DNA of 64,000 nucleotides. Source: Opacimonas sp014872805 (lineage in GTDB: Bacteria > Pseudomonadota > Gammaproteobacteria > Enterobacterales > Alteromonadaceae). The translations under genes and the position numbers were made by a program. The notes under the pieces were generated by a model, which made no database searches, was not told the origin of the DNA, and saw nothing but the letters and a program-made list of their open reading frames with translations. The stretch covers positions 86,931 to 150,930 of the forward strand of contig WKFN01000007.1 of assembly GCA_014872805.1 (NCBI GenBank), in the 5' to 3' direction. Below are positions 45,460-54,045 of the stretch, piece by piece (position 1 is the first letter of the stretch; the number at the start of each line of letters is the position of its first letter).

Positions 45460-46584
45460 ATGAGCGCACTTTCAGACATGCCCAAACCCATGCGCTGGAT
45501 TGCGCTCTTTTTATTCATCTGGCTAATGCTCGTTGCCGTCGGTACAATTGGTTATGGTTTCCAACTTGCGTCTGAAAAGCATGCCAAACAACTATTTCAG
45601 TTTGCGAGTAACCCAATTATGGGTTTGATCATTGGCATGGTAGCCACTGCATTGATTCAGTCATCGAGCACAGTGACATCAGTGATAGTTGCTATGGTCG
45701 CAGGTGGTTTACCAATTATCATAGCGATTCCCATGATGATGGGGGCGAATATCGGAACGAGTATCACCAACACCATAGTCAGCTTAGGTCATATTAAGAA
45801 CAAAGAAGAGTTTCAGCGCGCTTTTAATGCTGCAACAATTCATGATTTTTTTAATATTTTTGCAGTATTGATTTTTTTACCACTCGAAATCGTTTTTGGA
45901 TTGTTAGAACACATCAGCGGTTTTCTAGTTGAATTGTTCCGTGTTGGGGCGACGTCTTCCGTTGAAGGTTTCAATCCAATTAAAGCCATTACCTCGCCTG
46001 CAATCGATGCAATAAGCGCCGTTTCAGCTGTTCTGCCGAATGTTTACGCAGGGATTTTAATGATCCTCATTGGTTTGGGCATGATCATATTTGCCATCAC
46101 TGGAATGGGCCAAATTATGAAATCGCTCATGGTTGGACGAGCAAAAACTATTTTACAAAATAGTTTAGGACGGGGTGCAATGAGCGGAATAACCTCTGGC
46201 ACGATTGTGACAGTACTGGTACAGTCTAGTTCAACCACCACGTCTTTGATGGTGCCTTTAGTTGGCAATGGCATAGTCACTGCTCGAGCGATTTACCCAT
46301 TTACATTGGGCTCTAATATTGGCACAACCATCACTGCGCTCATTGCAGCACTATCCATCACTGGCGAAAATGCCTCTTTGGCGTTACAAATTGCTTTGGT
46401 TCATCTAACTTACAATACACTGGCTGTTTTGGTTATTTATGGTTTAACCTTCTTACGAGAATTACCTCCTGAATTATCCTACCGACTGTCGTTACAGGTG
46501 GCAGAACAAAAAACCTATGGATTGGTCTACATCGGCGGTGTCTTCTTTGTCGTACCTCTACTCGCAATCTTTGTCTTCGCATAA
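45460..46584 (+). CDS. Na/phosphate cotransporter family (NptA-like) membrane protein
   Basis: A 374-residue membrane protein with two inverted NaPi-II repeats, each with the hallmark QSSS motif: ATALIQSSSTVTSV near residue 62 and VTVLVQSSSTTTSL near 257, each followed by GANIGT or GSNIGTTIT. There are about eight hydrophobic segments. Sodium-coupled phosphate uptake is known for the Vibrio NptA branch, but no PhoU-like C-terminal domain is present here. The ATG at 45460 is preferred to a TTG one codon earlier. Confidence 0.88.
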   Translation: MSALSDMPKPMRWIALFLFIWLMLVAVGTIGYGFQLASEKHAKQLFQFASNPIMGLIIGMVATALIQSSSTVTSVIVAMVAGGLPIIIAIPMMMGANIGTSITNTIVSLGHIKNKEEFQRAFNAATIHDFFNIFAVLIFLPLEIVFGLLEHISGFLVELFRVGATSSVEGFNPIKAITSPAIDAISAVSAVLPNVYAGILMILIGLGMIIFAITGMGQIMKSLMVGRAKTILQNSLGRGAMSGITSGTIVTVLVQSSSTTTSLMVPLVGNGIVTARAIYPFTLGSNIGTTITALIAALSITGENASLALQIALVHLTYNTLAVLVIYGLTFLRELPPELSYRLSLQVAEQKTYGLVYIGGVFFVVPLLAIFVFA

Positions 46585-46654
46585 CTCAAAAAGTAAACTT
46601 AGAATTAAAGCTATACGTATTAATGACGAAGCTCTTCAAGGAAAAAAAGTATTT

Positions 46655-46825
46655 ATGATTCGACTATTATTCATGATCCCGTTAGTGTTGTGCTTAGCTT
46701 GGATGCTGTATTTAAAGGCCAATAATTACAGTCTGAAACAAGGCAAGCAAGGATTCATATATATCTTGATATTTTCTGTAGTCATTGCCTTAGTTTATAC
46801 CGTACTCATGTACCTCACTGCTTAA
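46655..46825 (+). CDS. small two-helix membrane protein, unknown function
   Basis: A 56-residue protein made of two hydrophobic helices (about residues 3-19 and 33-53) joined by a polar basic loop (KANNYSLKQGKQGF). The ATG at 46655 has AAGGAA about 12 nt upstream, a rather long spacing. It lies 70 nt after the Na/Pi transporter. I do not recognise a function; an open frame running back into the transporter in another frame is not considered real. Confidence 0.6.
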   Translation: MIRLLFMIPLVLCLAWMLYLKANNYSLKQGKQGFIYILIFSVVIALVYTVLMYLTA

Positions 46826-46887
46826 TCACCTCGTGATTTACCCCGCGACAATACTTCATATCACGGGACTTTCTATTTAAATTTAGA

Positions 46888-46923
46888 TAAAAAAAACCGC
46901 CAATAACTGCTGTCATTGGCGGT
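46888..46923 (-). terminator. rho-independent terminator of ppiD
   Basis: A 9-bp stem ACCGCCAAT / ATTGGCGGT with a 10-nt loop, followed on the minus strand by eight Ts, 20 nt beyond the ppiD stop. Confidence 0.9.
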
Positions 46924-46943
46924 GTTCAACTTATCTTCTTAGG

Positions 46944-48791
46944 TTAATTCAATATCTGCACTTCTGCGTTTTCTTGAAGTGAAGCTACGAACGCGTTAAA
47001 TCCTGTTTGTGCGCGTTGTTGAGCTATGCTTTGTACTAATGTAGCAACAGCTTGTTCATCTGTAGCATCAACGTCATTTACGCTATCAAGAACGATAACA
47101 GCCGCATCACCACTTGCTAAACTAATCGCCGTGGCCACATTGTCACTCGAGAGAGTAAACAACGAATCAACTGCACTTGGGTCAATCTCAGTAGAGTTAC
47201 GGCTCAATTGTATAAAAGAAGCTAGCTCTAGTGCTTGTTCACTAAGCGCGGTTTGCATATCTTCACTTGACACTACCGATTGTGCAAAGCGTAACGCAGC
47301 TTCTCGTTGTAATTGCGATTGTAGTTGAGCAACTACTTGGGCTCTCACTTCCTCAAGTGAACGTGTACGCTCTGGTTCGTAGCCAACACTTCGCATAACC
47401 AATACGTGTTCGTCACTGATCTCAATCAAATCAGAATTAAGCCCTTCTGCTATGAATTCTTGAGAAAATGCATTTTCTAGTACTCTAGGGTGCGTTACAG
47501 GGGCATTTGCTTGAATAAATAAATCTGTAGTGATCACTGAACCGTTAATCACTGCTGCAACGTCCTCTAGTGTATCAGGCACCTCAAAGGCGATCTCCGC
47601 CATACGGGTTTGTAACTCAAAAAATTCCTCAGTTGCTTTATCTTGTTTTACTTGCTCAATGACAAATTCACGAACTTCATCTAACGGAGTTATTTCTTCA
47701 GGTATAATTTGTGTCACTTTAATAATGTGTAAACCAGATTCAGTTTCAATTAACTCCGACACATCTCCAGCTGCAGCTAATGCAAAAGCCGCTTCATCAA
47801 ATGTCGGGTCAATGTCACCAAGTTCAATCACATCCAAATCACCGCCATTTTCTCCACTGAAAGTATCGATAGAAAACTCTTGAGCGAGTGTCCCAAAATC
47901 CTCTCCAGCATTAATTCTTTCAAGTACGTCTTCTGCTGTTTGACGATCTTCTAAATCAAACAAGATATGCGATACGCGACGCTTCTCAACCGTGCGATAC
48001 TGGTCGAAATTAAACTGGTAATATTCAGTAATTTCATCTTCTGATACCTCTATGGAAGGAAGTAAATCAGATACTTTTAATTCAACATAAGCAATCGCAG
48101 CTTGCTCTTGCGTATCATAGTTATCAATATTTGTTTGATAATACTGGGTAATTTGTTCTTCAGTTACTTCAACGGAGTTTGCAAAATTAGATTGTGGGAC
48201 AACCACATATTGAGCATTGCGCGTTTGTTGTTCTAAACGGTATTGTTGCTCAGCTTCATTATCTACAGCAAACTCAGTACCAATTACCGCTCGAGATAAT
48301 TGCTCTTTGGCCATTTGATTGCGCATGTATTCTCGGAAATCGTCAATTTGAAATCCAGCTTGGCGAATGACAGCAAGGTAGCGATCATTGTTAAAAATCC
48401 CCCCAACTTGAAATTCAGGCATGTTAACTATTGCTTCTTTGATTTGAGCATTAGATACACGCAATCCTAATTCAGATGCCTTTTGTTCAACTAACTTATC
48501 TTTGACTAGCCTATCAAGGATTTCACTGCGAAAATTCGCAAGATATTCTGTATTTGAAAACAGCGCACTGATTCCTTCACCGAATTGTTGTTCAAGGCGA
48601 GCTCTTTCGTTTTGATAAGCATTTTCTAGACTTCTTGCTGAAATATCTTCCCCATTTACTTTAGCGACAGCGGTCTCCGCTGGTGCTGTAAGGTAACTTC
48701 CGACACCGGCAAATACGAAACTCAATACAATAAGCGCAACGACTATCATTGCCCAAGGGCCTTGTGCCCCTTCTCTTATTCTCTCTAACAT
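46944..48791 (-). CDS. ppiD: periplasmic folding chaperone / peptidyl-prolyl isomerase PpiD
   Basis: A 615-residue membrane-anchored periplasmic chaperone at the Sec translocon exit. An N-terminal helix (about residues 13-33, WAMIVVALIVLSFVFAGVGSYL) anchors it. A SurA-N-like chaperone region follows, then a parvulin domain from RRVSHILFDLEDRQTAEDV to ESGLHIIKV (about residues 262-355), and a long C-terminal region. It closes the tig-clpP-clpX-lon-hupB-ppiD order seen in most gammaproteobacteria. Confidence 0.96.
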   Translation of the reverse strand: MLERIREGAQGPWAMIVVALIVLSFVFAGVGSYLTAPAETAVAKVNGEDISARSLENAYQNERARLEQQFGEGISALFSNTEYLANFRSEILDRLVKDKLVEQKASELGLRVSNAQIKEAIVNMPEFQVGGIFNNDRYLAVIRQAGFQIDDFREYMRNQMAKEQLSRAVIGTEFAVDNEAEQQYRLEQQTRNAQYVVVPQSNFANSVEVTEEQITQYYQTNIDNYDTQEQAAIAYVELKVSDLLPSIEVSEDEITEYYQFNFDQYRTVEKRRVSHILFDLEDRQTAEDVLERINAGEDFGTLAQEFSIDTFSGENGGDLDVIELGDIDPTFDEAAFALAAAGDVSELIETESGLHIIKVTQIIPEEITPLDEVREFVIEQVKQDKATEEFFELQTRMAEIAFEVPDTLEDVAAVINGSVITTDLFIQANAPVTHPRVLENAFSQEFIAEGLNSDLIEISDEHVLVMRSVGYEPERTRSLEEVRAQVVAQLQSQLQREAALRFAQSVVSSEDMQTALSEQALELASFIQLSRNSTEIDPSAVDSLFTLSSDNVATAISLASGDAAVIVLDSVNDVDATDEQAVATLVQSIAQQRAQTGFNAFVASLQENAEVQILN

Positions 48792-48841
48792 AACCTGTGT
48801 TTACTCCAGTAAAAAGTCTATCCGTTATTTGAGTATTGCTA

Positions 48842-48873
48842 AAAATAAAAAAGCGATGGAATACACCATCGCT
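48842..48873 (-). terminator. rho-independent terminator of hupB
   Basis: An 8-bp stem AGCGATGG / CCATCGCT with a 6-nt loop and T-rich tail (TTTTTTATTTTTA) on the minus strand, just after the hupB stop. Confidence 0.9.
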
Positions 48874-48892
48874 CTTTTTACTAAATAAATAC

Positions 48893-49165
48893 TTAGTTAC
48901 AAGCGTCTTTTAGTTTCTTACCAGCTTTGAATGCAGGTACTTTTGCGGCAGCGATTTGAATCTCTGCACCAGTTTGTGGGTTACGGCCAGTGCGAGCTGC
49001 ACGCTCACGAACTGTAAAGGTGCCGAAACCAACTAAAGCTACGTCGTCACCACCCGCAAGAGCTGAAGTAACCGCGCCAGTAAAAGCGTTTAGTGCACGC
49101 TCTGCTTGAGCCTTGTTTAGTTCTGCTTCAGCAGCGATTTGATCGATTAGTTGAGACTTGTTCAC
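48893..49165 (-). CDS. hupB: DNA-binding protein HU-beta
   Basis: A 90-residue nucleoid protein. It aligns throughout with E. coli HU-beta: NKSQLIDQIAAEAELNKAQA, ALVGFGTFTVRERAARTGRNPQTG, then AAAKVPAFKAGKKLKDACN. The start is GTG at 49165 with AGGGG 8 nt upstream, the same unusual start codon as in E. coli; a longer open frame to 49237 covers its own promoter and is not used. A C-terminal Cys precedes the final Asn. Confidence 0.97.
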   Translation of the reverse strand: MNKSQLIDQIAAEAELNKAQAERALNAFTGAVTSALAGGDDVALVGFGTFTVRERAARTGRNPQTGAEIQIAAAKVPAFKAGKKLKDACN

Positions 49166-49215
49166 GTAAGATCCCCTAAAATTATTGTTTTGATTTAATG
49201 CTTTAAGCACAAGTA

Positions 49216-49244
49216 ATAATATTAATAAAAACTGCACAAAGCAA
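49216..49244 (-). promoter_or_regulatory. putative sigma-70 promoter of hupB
   Basis: On the minus strand TTGCTT, a 17-nt spacer and TATTAT lie about 50 nt before the hupB GTG. The rest of the lon-hupB gap (49245-49402) is AT-rich with no other feature I can support. Confidence 0.5.
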
Positions 49245-49402
49245 CATTTATTAACAATTCTTTAACACCGCCCTGATTTCTTATAACTCTTTATATATAA
49301 GACCCTGCGAGCATTTACATAGCTTAAGTTACCACATTTTAGGATGGATGAAAGCAGAAAATGAAAATTTTTTAACATTTTAGGATTTTTTTTGCTATTT
49401 AT

Positions 49403-49430
49403 AAAAAAAAACGCGGAAAACCGCGTTTTT
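49403..49430 (-). terminator. rho-independent terminator of lon
   Basis: Stem AAAAACGCGG / CCGCGTTTTT with an AAAA loop and a run of about nine Ts on the minus strand, 30 nt after the lon stop. It would also work on the plus strand. Confidence 0.9.
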
Positions 49431-49459
49431 ATTACAGTTAATCACATTTTTTATGACAT

Positions 49460-51811
49460 TCAAGCAGTCGATTTGATTGAAAATTGTTCAACCGGTTCTT
49501 GCAAAGCAATGTTCAATACATCATCAATCCATTGAACAGGATGAATTTCCAAGTTTTGTTTGACGTTCTCTGGTATTTCAGGCAAATCTCGTGCATTACC
49601 TTTTGGAATAATCACCGTTTTAATTCCGCCCCGATGAGCTGCGAGTAATTTTTCTTTTAGCCCACCGATCATCAACACTTCCCCGCGCAAAGTTATTTCA
49701 CCGGTCATTGCCACATCGGCCCGGACTGGATTCCCCGTTAAAGAAGACACCAGTGCAGTACACATTGCGATCCCAGCACTAGGTCCATCTTTGGGCGTTG
49801 CCCCTTCTGGTACATGCACATGAACATCGCGTTTTTCATGAAAATCATTATTAATACGCAGTTTTTCAGCGCGAGCTCTTACCACAGTCATGGCCGTCGT
49901 AATTGACTCTTGCATAACTTCCCCAAGAGAGCCAGTCCTTGTAATAGCACCTTTACCTGGTACAGATGTGCACTCAATAGTGAGCAAATCTCCACCCACT
50001 TCAGTCCACGCTAGGCCATTCACTTGCCCGATTTGATTATTACCATCCGTTTTACCGTAATCATATCGCTTGACTCCGAGAAACTCTTCAATATTGTCTT
50101 GTGTAACATGAATCGGAGCGGATTTCTCGTTCAAAAGAATCATGCGTACGGCTTTGCGGCATATCTTTGAAATTTCCCGTTCAAGACCGCGTACACCTGC
50201 TTCTCTGGTGTAATAGCGAATAATTGATACAATGGCACTCTCTTCGATATCAACTTCTTTTGCTTTAAGTCCATTGCGCTCTATTTGCTTGGTGAGCAAA
50301 TGTTGTAACGCAATATTTACTTTTTCGTCTTCGGTATAGCCAGATAGACGAATCACTTCCATTCTATCTAACAACGGACCTGGAATATTCATAGAGTTAG
50401 ATGTCGCAACAAACATCACGTCAGATAAATCGTAATCCACCTCTAAGTAATGATCACTAAAACTTGAATTTTGCTCTGGATCAAGTACCTCAAGTAAAGC
50501 CGATGCAGGATCACCACGCATATCAGACGACATTTTGTCGATTTCATCTAATAGGAATAACGGGTTTTTTACTCCAACTTTTGACATTTTCTGAATGAGT
50601 TTACCGGGCAAAGAGCCAATATAGGTTCGTCGATGCCCTCGGATCTCAGCTTCATCACGCACTCCACCCAATGCCATGCGAACATACTTACGACCTGTCG
50701 ATTTAGCGATGGATTGGCCTAAAGAGGTTTTACCCACCCCTGGAGGTCCTACTAAACACAAAATTGGGCCTTTTAGCTTGCGCACGCGTTGTTGCACAGC
50801 TAAATATTCCAAAATGCGCTCTTTTACTTTATCTAAGCCATAATGGTCAGCATTTAAAACCGCTTCTGCTTTCGCTAGGTCTTTTTTGACCGCGCTGCGC
50901 TTATGCCATGGTACATTGGTTAGCCATTCGATATAACTGCGTACCACTGTGGCTTCAGCAGACATCGGTGACATCATCTTTAACTTTTGCAGTTCAGTAT
51001 TTGCCTTATCGAGGGCTTCTTGAGGCATCTTAGCTTCATCGATCTTTTTGCGCAGTGTCTCAAATTCATCAGGCGCTTCATCGAGCTCTCCTAGCTCCTT
51101 TTGGATTGCCTTCATTTGTTCATTAAGATAATACTCACGCTGCGATTTTTCCATTTGCTTTTTAACGCGAGTGCGTATTTTCTTTTCGACTTGCAGCAAA
51201 TCAATCTCGCCTTCCATTAAGGCCATAAGGTACTCTAAGCGCTCTTCAACGCCATGCATTTCGAGTACTTTCTGCTTTTCGCTCAATTTGAGAGGCATAT
51301 GTGCAGCCATAGTATCAGCTAGGCGCGCAACGTCATCGATGCCATTCAGAGATGTTAATACCTCAGGTGGGATCTTTTTATTTAATTTGATATAACCTTC
51401 AAATTGAGAAATCGCTGAGCGCGATAATATTTCTTGTTCCGTATCCGGAATCGTGACATCGACAATTGTCTCAATGTCACCTCGGAAAAAAGGGTCTTCT
51501 TGGGTGTAACACAAAACCTTGCCCCGGATAGAACCTTCAACCAAAACTTTTACTGTGCCGTCTGGTAGTTTCAATAACTGTAGAATAGAGGCGACCGTGC
51601 CAGTTTCGTAGATATCGCTTACTTCCGGCTCGTCTATACTAGCCTCTTTTTGTGCAACTAAAAAAATCTGTTTGTTATTCTCCATGGCTGATTCTAAGCA
51701 CTGGATTGATTTTTCTCTACCGACAAACAAGGGTATTACCATATGGGGATATACAACCACATCTCGCAAAGCCAACACAGGCATGTTTGTCGAGGTTTGT
51801 TCTAACGACAT
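49460..51811 (-). CDS. lon: ATP-dependent protease Lon
   Basis: A 783-residue AAA+ serine protease. It has an N-terminal substrate-binding domain (LALRDVVVYPHMVIPLFVGREKSI), a coiled middle region, Walker A GPPGVGKTS and Walker B PLFLLDEIDKMSSD. The C-terminal protease domain has catalytic Ser in PKDGPSAGIAM and Lys in GGLKEKLLAAHRGG. It degrades unfolded and regulatory proteins in the cytoplasm. It lies downstream of clpX, separated by a terminator, so it has its own promoter in the 142-nt gap; I could not pick out a heat-shock promoter confidently. Confidence 0.98.
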   Translation of the reverse strand: MSLEQTSTNMPVLALRDVVVYPHMVIPLFVGREKSIQCLESAMENNKQIFLVAQKEASIDEPEVSDIYETGTVASILQLLKLPDGTVKVLVEGSIRGKVLCYTQEDPFFRGDIETIVDVTIPDTEQEILSRSAISQFEGYIKLNKKIPPEVLTSLNGIDDVARLADTMAAHMPLKLSEKQKVLEMHGVEERLEYLMALMEGEIDLLQVEKKIRTRVKKQMEKSQREYYLNEQMKAIQKELGELDEAPDEFETLRKKIDEAKMPQEALDKANTELQKLKMMSPMSAEATVVRSYIEWLTNVPWHKRSAVKKDLAKAEAVLNADHYGLDKVKERILEYLAVQQRVRKLKGPILCLVGPPGVGKTSLGQSIAKSTGRKYVRMALGGVRDEAEIRGHRRTYIGSLPGKLIQKMSKVGVKNPLFLLDEIDKMSSDMRGDPASALLEVLDPEQNSSFSDHYLEVDYDLSDVMFVATSNSMNIPGPLLDRMEVIRLSGYTEDEKVNIALQHLLTKQIERNGLKAKEVDIEESAIVSIIRYYTREAGVRGLEREISKICRKAVRMILLNEKSAPIHVTQDNIEEFLGVKRYDYGKTDGNNQIGQVNGLAWTEVGGDLLTIECTSVPGKGAITRTGSLGEVMQESITTAMTVVRARAEKLRINNDFHEKRDVHVHVPEGATPKDGPSAGIAMCTALVSSLTGNPVRADVAMTGEITLRGEVLMIGGLKEKLLAAHRGGIKTVIIPKGNARDLPEIPENVKQNLEIHPVQWIDDVLNIALQEPVEQFSIKSTA

Positions 51812-51913
51812 GTTAATTCCTAATATGAGACAATGAGTTATATATGGGGATATTTAAGCAAAGTTCAATTTATTTTGCATAAACAATATTTTATTAGAAT
51901 TTGAATATAAACT

Positions 51914-51937
51914 AAAAAGGGGCATATCGCCCCTTTT
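51914..51937 (-). terminator. rho-independent terminator of clpX
   Basis: Stem AAAAGGGGC / GCCCCTTTT with a 5-nt loop and a T-tract (TTTTTAGTTT) on the minus strand, 17 nt after the clpX stop. Confidence 0.9.
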
Positions 51938-51953
51938 CACTATGCCAACTGTA

Positions 51954-53234
51954 CTAATCTGTTTCAGCACCAGCGGCTTGCTCTTTGGTTTTATAGAGCA
52001 GAATAGGCTTTGATTCGCCTTTAATGACTGTCTCATCTACGACGACCTTACTGACATTTTCTAGTTGCGGTAAGTCATACATGGTATCAAGCAAAACACC
52101 TTCGACAATTGAACGCAAACCTCGAGCACCCGTTTTACGTTCCATTGCCTTGCGAGCTATCGCCACTAACGCATCTTCGCGGAACTCAAGCTCAGCCTCT
52201 TCCAATGCAAACAAGGCGCCGTATTGCTTAGTAATGGCATTTTTAGGTTCAGTCAGAATCTGTATTAAAGCTTCTTCGTTTAATTCCTCTAAACTGGTGA
52301 CAACAGGAAGTCGTCCAATGAATTCGGGGATTAGACCATAGCGAACCAAATCTTCTGGTTCAACTTGCTTAAACAGTTCTGATACTGCCTTAGTATTATC
52401 AGCTGATTTGACTTCAGCACCAAAACCGATTCCTGTCCCCTTCGCGGAGCGTTGCTCGATAACTTTGTCTAATCCTGCAAACGCACCGCCACAAATAAAC
52501 AGTATCTTGGAAGTATCTACTTGTAAAAACTCTTGCTGGGGATGTTTGCGACCACCTTGAGGTGGAACCGACGCAATGGTGCCTTCGACAAGTTTTAACA
52601 ACGCTTGTTGTACCCCTTCGCCTGAGACATCACGAGTAATAGATGGGTTGTCAGACTTACGAGAAATCTTATCTATTTCATCGATGTAAACAATACCTCG
52701 TTGTGCTTTTTCAACGTCGTAATCGCACTTTTGCAATAATTTTTGAATAATATTCTCAACATCTTCACCAACATAGCCAGCTTCCGTTAAGGTGGTCGCA
52801 TCAGCCATAGTAAATGGTACGTCTAAAAGTCGAGCTAACGTTTCTGCAAGTAATGTCTTACCACTTCCCGTTGGTCCGATAAGTAATATGTTACTTTTGC
52901 CTAATTCTACGCCGTCATGAACATCTCCGTTTTTGAGGCGTTTATAGTGATTATAAACTGCAACCGCCAGAACCTTTTTTGCATGCTCTTGACCTATTAC
53001 GTAATCGTCTAGATGCGCATGGATTTCATGTGGTTTTGGTAAGCTGTCTTTTTTGGACTTAGGAGAAATATCTTTGATTTCTTCTCGAATGATGTCGTTG
53101 CATAACTCAACACATTCGTCACAAATAAACACAGAGGGACCTGCTATCAGTTTACGAACCTCATGCTGGCTTTTGCCACAAAAGGAACAATAAAGTAATT
53201 TGTTGTCACCATCGCCTGTTTGTTTTGTACTCAT
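51954..53234 (-). CDS. clpX: ATP-dependent Clp protease ATPase subunit ClpX
   Basis: A 426-residue AAA+ unfoldase that feeds ClpP. The N-terminal zinc domain is CSFCGKSQ...CDECVELC. Walker A is GPTGSGKT, the pore loop is GYVGED, Walker B is IVYIDEIDKI and the ClpP-docking IGF loop is GTGIGFGAEV. The ATG at 53234 has GAGG 9 nt upstream; a GTG two codons earlier is less likely. It follows clpP by 105 nt. Confidence 0.98.
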   Translation of the reverse strand: MSTKQTGDGDNKLLYCSFCGKSQHEVRKLIAGPSVFICDECVELCNDIIREEIKDISPKSKKDSLPKPHEIHAHLDDYVIGQEHAKKVLAVAVYNHYKRLKNGDVHDGVELGKSNILLIGPTGSGKTLLAETLARLLDVPFTMADATTLTEAGYVGEDVENIIQKLLQKCDYDVEKAQRGIVYIDEIDKISRKSDNPSITRDVSGEGVQQALLKLVEGTIASVPPQGGRKHPQQEFLQVDTSKILFICGGAFAGLDKVIEQRSAKGTGIGFGAEVKSADNTKAVSELFKQVEPEDLVRYGLIPEFIGRLPVVTSLEELNEEALIQILTEPKNAITKQYGALFALEEAELEFREDALVAIARKAMERKTGARGLRSIVEGVLLDTMYDLPQLENVSKVVVDETVIKGESKPILLYKTKEQAAGAETD

Positions 53235-53339
53235 TAACACTTGCCTCGTAAACTGGGTAGAGTGTGCGAATGCTATAAAGCATTCGCTATAGCGATTTTA
53301 TGATAAGTATAGACTAAGAATTAGCAGTAGCTATGTCAA

Positions 53340-53948
53340 TTAGTTTCTACTAGTCATAATTTGGTCAATCAGACCATATTCTAATGCTTCCTGCGCGGTC
53401 ATAAAATTATCTCGATCAGTATCTTGTGCAACCTTTTCAACAGGTTGGCCTGTATGATGAGAATAAATACGGTTTAGTCTATCTTTTGTGTGCAAAATAT
53501 TTTTTGCATGAATTTCAAAGTCTGACGCCTGCCCTTGGAAACCGCCCAATGGTTGGTGAATCATCACTTGAGAGTTAGGTAAACAGTATCGTTTTCCAGC
53601 TGCACCACCAGCAAGCAAAAACGACCCCATACTCGCAGCCATGCCCATACACACAGTGGACACATCTGGCTTAATGAACTGCATAGTATCATAAATCGCC
53701 ATGCCAGCAGTTACTGACCCACCAGGAGAGTTGATATACAAGAATATATCTTTTTCAGGGTTTTCCGCCTCTAAAAATAGCATTTGTGCCACAATCAGAT
53801 TTGCCATGTGCTCTTCAACTTGACCTACCAAGAAGATGACATTTTCCTTGAGCAGTCGAGAATAAATATCGAATGAACGCTCACCTTTTGAGGTTTGCTC
53901 AATGACCATAGGGACCAATGCGTTTTGTACTTCATCAAAGTGGTTCAA
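53340..53948 (-). CDS. clpP: ATP-dependent Clp protease proteolytic subunit
   Basis: A 202-residue serine protease that forms the double-heptamer chamber. Catalytic Ser is in GMAASMGSFLLAGG, His in VMIHQPLGGFQGQ, and Asp in DTDRDNFM. There is no in-frame ATG at the expected start. A TTG at 53948 with AAGGA 8 nt upstream gives MNHFDEVQNALVPMVIEQ and the family length. A longer opening to 54002 passes through the tig terminator hairpin and is rejected. Confidence 0.95.
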   Translation of the reverse strand: MNHFDEVQNALVPMVIEQTSKGERSFDIYSRLLKENVIFLVGQVEEHMANLIVAQMLFLEAENPEKDIFLYINSPGGSVTAGMAIYDTMQFIKPDVSTVCMGMAASMGSFLLAGGAAGKRYCLPNSQVMIHQPLGGFQGQASDFEIHAKNILHTKDRLNRIYSHHTGQPVEKVAQDTDRDNFMTAQEALEYGLIDQIMTSRN

Positions 53949-53975
53949 TGTAATTTCCTTATGCAAATATGCGGC

Positions 53976-54000
53976 AAAAAAAAGCCCAGATATACTGGGC
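53976..54000 (-). terminator. rho-independent terminator of tig
   Basis: Stem GCCCAG / CTGGGC with a 5-nt loop and eight Ts on the minus strand, between tig and the clpP start. It uncouples clpP from tig at least in part. Confidence 0.88.
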
Positions 54001-54045
54001 ATTTAATCAGGGTAAGACCATAAAAGTCAAATGTTTGGCAAAATT

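Noticed and set aside
53949..54002. N-terminal extension of ClpP from an ATG at 54002
   Set aside because: It would translate through the tig terminator hairpin and adds residues absent from the family; the TTG at 53948 has a proper ribosome site.
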